Origin: Helicostylum pulchrum
Lineage: Eukaryota > Mucoromycota > Mucoromycetes > Mucorales > Mucoraceae
Assembly: GCA_025677825.1 (NCBI GenBank)
Contig: JAIXMO010000150.1
Coordinates: 1 to 11,254, forward strand
Direction of reading: 5' to 3'
Length of the DNA: 11,254 nt
Shown here one piece after another: positions 5,911 through 11,254 of the stretch. Below the pieces are notes generated by a model. It was not told the origin of the DNA. It worked only from the letters and a program-made list of their open reading frames with translations, and made no database searches. The translations under genes were made by a program, and so were the position numbers. Numbering within the stretch: position 1 is the stretch's first letter; each line of letters starts with the position of its first letter.

Positions 5911-5989
5911 GATCTATAAGAAGTTTCATCTTATTTACTGTTGTCTCTTTTATTATTTTAATTTGATACTATTTATCACATTTTTTAAG

Positions 5990-8900
5990 ATGAATCCTTC
6001 TTCTGTTCTTGATGTTATGCCTTCTGACGCTAGTAACGTTATCGCTTCTGTATCCGATAGCATGACTAACTTAGGATTAAGTAACAATAGTTCCAATAAT
6101 GTTGTACATGCCACGGACGTATCTCCTATTGCCATTGAAGATACTGAAATGGTAGACCATATCAGCGTTAAAGAAAGTTTTAACAATGACCATACCATGA
6201 ATTCTGATACGAACGTTGAAGAAAATAAAACTGCCCTAGAAAGGTTAAATGACCAATATGAAAAAATTATGGTTATTATTGCCAATCTGAATCAGCAGAA
6301 GATTAAATTATTTACCGAGGGTGTATTTGATCGTAATGATGTTAGACTCGTTACTGTCGACAGCCAAATTAAATTAGTAAACGAACATTGTGAGTTTATT
6401 AAGGGTCAAATTGATGCCATGGTCGCTAATATGAACTATAAGCTACCTAACAACGATTTAGCCTATGTTGTTTCAAACAAACCACAAGTTTCCCTTAAGG
6501 ATGTACCAATCTTTAACGTGGATCCTTCTGCCAGTGTTTGGGACATCGGTACAAACAATAAAGATGCCAAGGAATTATCCTTAACTATCTTTCTATTGAA
6601 ATTTGAACGTTTGTTTGTAGCTAACTCCCTTGATATCAATAAGTCTTGGCACTACTACCTTGAAATCGCGTTTGAAGGATCATCTAAGTATCATACTTGG
6701 TTTTCTCTCAACTTGAAAAACTCGAGCAGTATTTCCTGGCTTAATGCTAAGAAAGTGTTGCAGCAACGTTTTGATCTTGCCTCTCAAACTAGTGTTCATA
6801 CACTGGCTAAGAGATTGATCAGTTTTTCTCTCGAGGAAAACGAATCATTTATTTTGTGTTTGGAACGTTTCCGAATGGTGATTCTTACTGCACAAATTAA
6901 TCATACTGATAACGTTATGTTATTTTATTTATTTTTAAATTGTTTCCCTTCGAAAGTACAAGGAAAAATCAATCAACTTCTTTCTGTTAACTTTCGTAAC
7001 TTAAACCCCAATGATTTGGATAATGTAAAGATCCACCATGCTCCTGCTGACTGGGCTCTTTTTGAGCGATTTATCTCTGGTTATGCCGCTGTTATTGATG
7101 AGGTTCTTGCATCTTCAAGATCCCAAAAAACTATCCATAAAAAAAGAAAGGCTAGTAATGAAGATGAGAAGACATCACCAGTTGATCAAGAAAAGGCTTC
7201 CTCCTTTGTTGCTTCTGGCCCCTCTTCTTCTGCTGCCTCCAGACATGCTGATTACCATACTTTGAGGGCTCAAGGTCTTTGCTTCTACTGTAAGCTTGCA
7301 AACTATAAAGAGGATGCAAACCATATTTATACCTGTGAAGCTAAAAAGATTGCCTATTCAAAAAAGGGTTATAAAATGCCTGTTCAACCCGTAAGTAGTT
7401 ATACTGAAAACAGTAAAAAAAATAACTATAATATTGGAAATTATAATAATAATAACATTGATCATTCTGTTAACCTCAATTATTTATCAAATGATAGAAC
7501 CATTCCTAATCATTCTGTTTCCACTGGTTGTCATGATGAAAAACTTTCTATAGACTATGATTCTGATGCTGAATCTTCGGATAATGAATACAATTCATTT
7601 TTTAATAAATATGTTCAAACATACACAAATAGTTCCATCAACAATAATATCAACAATGTTGGTAACAAGAGTGTTTTTGCTGTACGTAACAATAATGTGG
7701 GAGATAATGACAATCCATGTAATATTAATTGTAGTCCTTTATCCCCTGCAACGCCTATCATTTTAAATAATATTCTCAGTTATGGTATTATAGATACTGG
7801 TGCAAGCGTCAGCTTAATAAGTAAAAAATATGCCCAAAAATATAATATCAAATTTCATTCTGTTCCTGGTAGTCTTATATTGGCTGACGGTAGTAATATT
7901 CCTAGATTACAAACAGTTGATCCTGTATTAGTTGAATACGACAATATAAAAAAGGTAATAGAACACAAGTTTGATATCATAAGCAATGACAATATCATCA
8001 ATTCGGATGACGAAAAAATTTTAATTGGTGTAGACTTGTTACCTAAACTTAAAATTTATTTATCTAATGTCGCTGTGAAACATAAATCACTTCAAAAAGA
8101 AGTTATTGATAGTTCAAAAAATGACGATGCCTATGTTCCTAATGTTACGAATTTTGGAACTGAACAAGAACAATACGCTTTTGAAAATGCTATCAAAACT
8201 TACATTGATAAAAATAAAAAATTGGATAAAACAACCTTATGTACAATTAAGGATGCGGTATTATATCTACCAACCCCGCCAGGCTTTATTGCTAATATCC
8301 GCCAATACCCTATTCCTTATTCCTTGAAAGAACAAGTAATGGAAATTATTGAAAGTTGGGAAAAGGATAAAATTATTGTTCCTGCAAAGCCATCTGGTTG
8401 GAATTTACCTATGACGGTTACATTCAAAAAGGATCATGTGGATGGTGCTATCTGCAAGGATAAAAAGAACATTCGTCTCCTCCTTGATCCTAGAAAACTC
8501 AATGAAGCTCTTGATGATTCTTCAAAGAACTCTCATAGCTTACCATTAATTAATGATATATTTAATTCTATGACTGGTTGCGTTGTATTTTCTACAATTG
8601 ATCTGAAATCAGCATTTAACCAATTTCCTGTAAATGAAGCTGATCAGATAAAAACAACATTTACTGCTCCAAATAATTTGCAATATATGTATCGAGGTTC
8701 CCCATTTGGAATTTCCGTAATTAGTCAATTGTTTAGCAGGGTAATGCTAACATTATTTAAGGACTTACCTTATGTTACCTGCTTTGTTGATGATATTTGT
8801 ATAGCTAGTAGATCTATGCAGGCTCATTTTTATCATGTGAAAAATGTATTAGAAATACTTACTAAAAATAATTTAAGGATTAATTTCGAGAAATCGCATT

Positions 8901-11254
8901 TTGCTAAATCAGCCGTATACCTTTTAGGATATTCAATTTCTGCCTCTGGAAAAAGAATAGATAAAAGAAAGCTGACTAACCTTGATGATATGCCTCCTCC
9001 AAAAACACAAAAACAGGCTCAGTCACTATTAGGGTTTGTAAATTTCTTTCGTCAGCATATACCAAACGCTGCTGCCTTAATGGCTCCATTAGATGCCTTA
9101 AGATCTCATGATGTTAAGAAAAGTGGTCCTTTCATTTGGACTACAAAACATCAAATACACTTTGATGCGATAAAAAATATTATGCAGTCTGATGTAGTGT
9201 TGTCTCAACCTGATCATTCTCATCCATATTGTATTGCTACTGATTCAAGCGATTTTGCTACCGGTTGTGTACTTTATCAAGTGTTTGATTCTGTTGATAA
9301 CAGTAACGGAAAAGCGTCTATAATTAAATATATCGGGTTCATGTCACGTACATTTAACAAACATGAACGGTTATATTCTACGTCAATGAGAGAATTAAAC
9401 GGAGTAATTTACGCTCTAAAGCAATTTCATAAATTTATTTGGGGTACTCATTTTACCTTATATACTGATCACAAATCACTCTGTTATGTTTTCAGTCAAA
9501 AATCAGCTAATCGTATGATCATAAAATGGTTAGACGTATTGCTTGATTACCAATTCTCTGTAATACACATAAAAGGAATAGACAACGTTTTACCCGATGC
9601 ATTATCTCGTTTGTATCCTCCTACGGAATCAGACGATTCAAAATTTGATAAACTTAAACTAAGATTACATGTTTCTTCTCCAAGAAAAAACCATGCTACA
9701 TCTAATTATATAAACATAAAAAAGAAAATCAACTCAAACCTTATTTCAATTGATGGTTCAACATTCGTTAATGGTGATGTTAATCAATCACAAACCATTA
9801 ATTCTATTCGTACACATGCTTTTTCTGTTGAACATAAAGAAAATGATGATCGCTATTCCATGTCTATGACCAAAAACATCTTTTATATACAAGGTGCGCA
9901 GACCATTTGTCCTGACTATGTCACTCCTCCTGATAGTGAAAAAGATCAACTGTTAAAGGATGCTCACACAAATGTCGGACATTATGGGGCTGAACAAATG
10001 GTTAAAAGACTTCATAAAGAAGGTCTTCATTGGGTTAACCTTATAGGTGATTGTGTTAAATTTGTTCGTGAATGTAACGAATGTATGCGTCATAATATAA
10101 AAAAGCGGGGATATCTTCCTGCAAGACATATATACAGCTATACAGCAGGCCAACATTTAGCAATTGATTTGGCAGGACCAATTGGTAGCACTACCGAGTC
10201 TAACAATAATTATGTTATGGTTATTGTTGATGTATGTACTCGCTTCTGTATCCTTCGTCCTTTGGCTGACAAAAAAACCGCTACTATCGTTAAAGTACTG
10301 GCTGATGTATTTGCCTTAATTGGTGTACCTTCCATTCTTCAATCAGATAATGGTACCGAATTTAAAAGCTATTTATCCAAAGAACTAGCTGATGCATTGG
10401 GCTATGACCACCGTTTTATTTCACCACTGCATGCCTCGGCAAATGGTTTAGCCGAGCGCATGGTTCAATCAGTAAAGAAATTATTGGCAAAGGCTACTCA
10501 AGGTGTAGGAAATCATTGGGATCTTCATCTCAATGCAGTTCAGCTTGCACTCAATAATCGTATTTCAAAAAAATTAAATTCTACTCCTTTCTCCCTATTT
10601 TTCGCTCGTCGTATGCCTGAAACATATGGTTTTACGGCCGATGAAAATAAAAAGAAACAAGGAGAAGATAAAAAACCTATGTCTCATGAAGAACTCATGA
10701 AACGAATTGATTATATGAATGATATCGTTTTTCCCGCAATCGCAGAAAAAACTAAAGCACAAATTGAATTAGACAATGCCAAATTTAATAATAAGCATAT
10801 TCTAGTTGATTATAAGCCTAATGATCACGTTATGGTCCGTATTGATAAGAGTGGACAATTATCTCCCTCCTACACTGGTCCATATACTGTCGTTCGAAAA
10901 ACTCAAGGTAACTCATATGTCCTACGTGATACAGTTGGCATGATAATGCCTAGAAACTATACATCAATAGAATTAAAACTTATTTCTCATGATGAAGTCA
11001 TTGCTCTGGATGATGAGGGTAATGAAATAAAAAATTATGAAGTTGAAGCTATTTTAAATCATAGAGGAAGCTCAAAAAACATTGAATATCTAGTCAGATG
11101 GAAAAACTATAGTAGTGACTGGGACGAATGGTTACCTACAGACCATTTCAATGATGTTGATTGCCTTCGTAAATACTGGAAGCATCTTGGAACTGATTAC
11201 AAACCAAAAAAGTCCAATGTCATTACTAATGCTCCTTCCAGCTCAAAAAACTTA
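5990..11254 (+). CDS. gag-pol: Chromovirus Gag-Pol polyprotein (3'-partial, 1755 codons open)
   Basis: One frame without a stop runs from ATG 5990 (A at -3, first ATG in the frame) to the window edge. Approximate domains: Gag core 198-330; zinc knuckle C431-x2-C434-x10-H445-x3-C449; Asn-rich linker 460-590; aspartic protease with D602-T-G-A and LIGVDLL; reverse transcriptase about 765-945 with Asp871 in STIDLKSAFNQF and FVDD at 932-935; RNase H with D1085, E1135, D1160 and D1203; integrase zinc-binding H1326-x4-H1331-x30-C1362-x2-C1365; DD35E core D1393, D1453, E1489; GPY motif 1630-1632; chromodomain about 1683-1730. No Gag/Pol frameshift or stop separates the parts, so all products would come from one polyprotein. 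All key residues are present, which suggests a young, possibly active copy. Confidence 0.95.
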   Translation, partial: MNPSSVLDVMPSDASNVIASVSDSMTNLGLSNNSSNNVVHATDVSPIAIEDTEMVDHISVKESFNNDHTMNSDTNVEENKTALERLNDQYEKIMVIIANLNQQKIKLFTEGVFDRNDVRLVTVDSQIKLVNEHCEFIKGQIDAMVANMNYKLPNNDLAYVVSNKPQVSLKDVPIFNVDPSASVWDIGTNNKDAKELSLTIFLLKFERLFVANSLDINKSWHYYLEIAFEGSSKYHTWFSLNLKNSSSISWLNAKKVLQQRFDLASQTSVHTLAKRLISFSLEENESFILCLERFRMVILTAQINHTDNVMLFYLFLNCFPSKVQGKINQLLSVNFRNLNPNDLDNVKIHHAPADWALFERFISGYAAVIDEVLASSRSQKTIHKKRKASNEDEKTSPVDQEKASSFVASGPSSSAASRHADYHTLRAQGLCFYCKLANYKEDANHIYTCEAKKIAYSKKGYKMPVQPVSSYTENSKKNNYNIGNYNNNNIDHSVNLNYLSNDRTIPNHSVSTGCHDEKLSIDYDSDAESSDNEYNSFFNKYVQTYTNSSINNNINNVGNKSVFAVRNNNVGDNDNPCNINCSPLSPATPIILNNILSYGIIDTGASVSLISKKYAQKYNIKFHSVPGSLILADGSNIPRLQTVDPVLVEYDNIKKVIEHKFDIISNDNIINSDDEKILIGVDLLPKLKIYLSNVAVKHKSLQKEVIDSSKNDDAYVPNVTNFGTEQEQYAFENAIKTYIDKNKKLDKTTLCTIKDAVLYLPTPPGFIANIRQYPIPYSLKEQVMEIIESWEKDKIIVPAKPSGWNLPMTVTFKKDHVDGAICKDKKNIRLLLDPRKLNEALDDSSKNSHSLPLINDIFNSMTGCVVFSTIDLKSAFNQFPVNEADQIKTTFTAPNNLQYMYRGSPFGISVISQLFSRVMLTLFKDLPYVTCFVDDICIASRSMQAHFYHVKNVLEILTKNNLRINFEKSHFAKSAVYLLGYSISASGKRIDKRKLTNLDDMPPPKTQKQAQSLLGFVNFFRQHIPNAAALMAPLDALRSHDVKKSGPFIWTTKHQIHFDAIKNIMQSDVVLSQPDHSHPYCIATDSSDFATGCVLYQVFDSVDNSNGKASIIKYIGFMSRTFNKHERLYSTSMRELNGVIYALKQFHKFIWGTHFTLYTDHKSLCYVFSQKSANRMIIKWLDVLLDYQFSVIHIKGIDNVLPDALSRLYPPTESDDSKFDKLKLRLHVSSPRKNHATSNYINIKKKINSNLISIDGSTFVNGDVNQSQTINSIRTHAFSVEHKENDDRYSMSMTKNIFYIQGAQTICPDYVTPPDSEKDQLLKDAHTNVGHYGAEQMVKRLHKEGLHWVNLIGDCVKFVRECNECMRHNIKKRGYLPARHIYSYTAGQHLAIDLAGPIGSTTESNNNYVMVIVDVCTRFCILRPLADKKTATIVKVLADVFALIGVPSILQSDNGTEFKSYLSKELADALGYDHRFISPLHASANGLAERMVQSVKKLLAKATQGVGNHWDLHLNAVQLALNNRISKKLNSTPFSLFFARRMPETYGFTADENKKKQGEDKKPMSHEELMKRIDYMNDIVFPAIAEKTKAQIELDNAKFNNKHILVDYKPNDHVMVRIDKSGQLSPSYTGPYTVVRKTQGNSYVLRDTVGMIMPRNYTSIELKLISHDEVIALDDEGNEIKNYEVEAILNHRGSSKNIEYLVRWKNYSSDWDEWLPTDHFNDVDCLRKYWKHLGTDYKPKKSNVITNAPSSSKNL

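Larger units (their letters stand above)
5685..5980 (+). repeat. Probable 5' LTR, about 296 bp
   Basis: It starts TGTGGTA and ends TATCACA; the two ends are reverse complements at 6 of 7 positions and have the TG..CA form of LTRs. It contains a TATA box, a stem-loop near the expected transcription start and an AATAAA signal in the right order. The boundaries remain inferred because the matching 3' LTR is not in the window. No sequence starting with TGG, as for a tRNA primer site, follows the right end. Confidence 0.6.
5685..11254 (+). mobile_element. Ty3/gypsy chromovirus LTR retrotransposon, runs off the window
   Basis: The order is probable 5' LTR (5685-5980), then a single gag-pol frame (5990 onward) with integrase after RNase H, which is the Ty3/gypsy arrangement, and a chromodomain at the integrase C-terminus, which defines chromoviruses. 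No 3' LTR is in the window. The apparent insertion point is the right end of the hAT element; the 5 bp before the LTR are TCCCG (5680-5684), the expected target duplication. Confidence 0.92.

Noticed and set aside
5927..5992. CATCTTA (5927-5933) pairing with TAAGATG over the gag start (5986-5992) as a self-priming or start-masking structure
   Set aside because: Seven bases over a short AT-rich interval can match by chance, and it is not at the expected 5' end of the RNA.
5953..6285. Reverse-strand ORF of 110 codons over the gag start, and other reverse ORFs at 1357-1545, 2803-3156, 5041-5271 and 9953-10156
   Set aside because: Each is antisense to a recognisable transposase or gag-pol coding region and shows no family motif of its own.
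7038..8327. Separate small forward-strand genes at 7038-7265, 7557-7766 and 8106-8327
   Set aside because: They lie in other frames inside the open gag-pol frame and have biased, low-complexity compositions.

Overview
This AT-rich window looks like a fungal transposon graveyard, with no ordinary host gene visible. The short GT..AG introns (41-71 nt), one with a perfect TACTAAC branch point, point to a fungus. The combination of a Tc1-like element, a BED-finger hAT transposon and a chromodomain Ty3/gypsy element suggests an early-diverging lineage such as Mucoromycota. That placement is inference, not proof.

Layout, left to right. (1) 1-524: AT-rich sequence with clustered stem-loops and a TATA-like box, no gene. 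(2) 525-1732: a decayed Tc1-like transposase. Its N-terminal helix-turn-helix (525-653) is separated from the rest (about 1165-1732) by an unidentified insert of about 500 bp that carries two tandem-repeat arrays. It stops abruptly just before the second catalytic Asp motif. (3) About 1734-5684: a hAT transposon. Its transposase (2248-5353) is split by at least seven introns whose removal gives one reading frame from 2930 to the stop, with the expected D, D and E residues. The N-terminal, BED-finger part has two frame disruptions. Both ends of the element carry AAACGG-type motifs and matching ATCGAAT/ATTCGAT palindromes. (4) 5685-11254: a Ty3/gypsy chromovirus with a probable 5' LTR (5685-5980) and a single gag-pol frame from 5990. 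That frame is open for 1755 codons to the window edge: Gag, zinc knuckle, protease, reverse transcriptase, RNase H, integrase and chromodomain, all with their key residues.

The simplest history is nesting. The hAT inserted into an already existing Tc1 copy, and the chromovirus then landed in the right end of the hAT. The state of decay fits this order: Tc1 heavily broken, hAT lightly damaged, chromovirus open throughout. The 3' LTR, the last bases of the hAT and the rest of Tc1 should lie to the right of this window. The best candidates for novelty are the atypical zinc knuckle and missing tRNA primer site of the chromovirus, the hAT end architecture, and the unidentified insert inside Tc1. 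I see no evidence of a defence system, CRISPR array or gene cluster.
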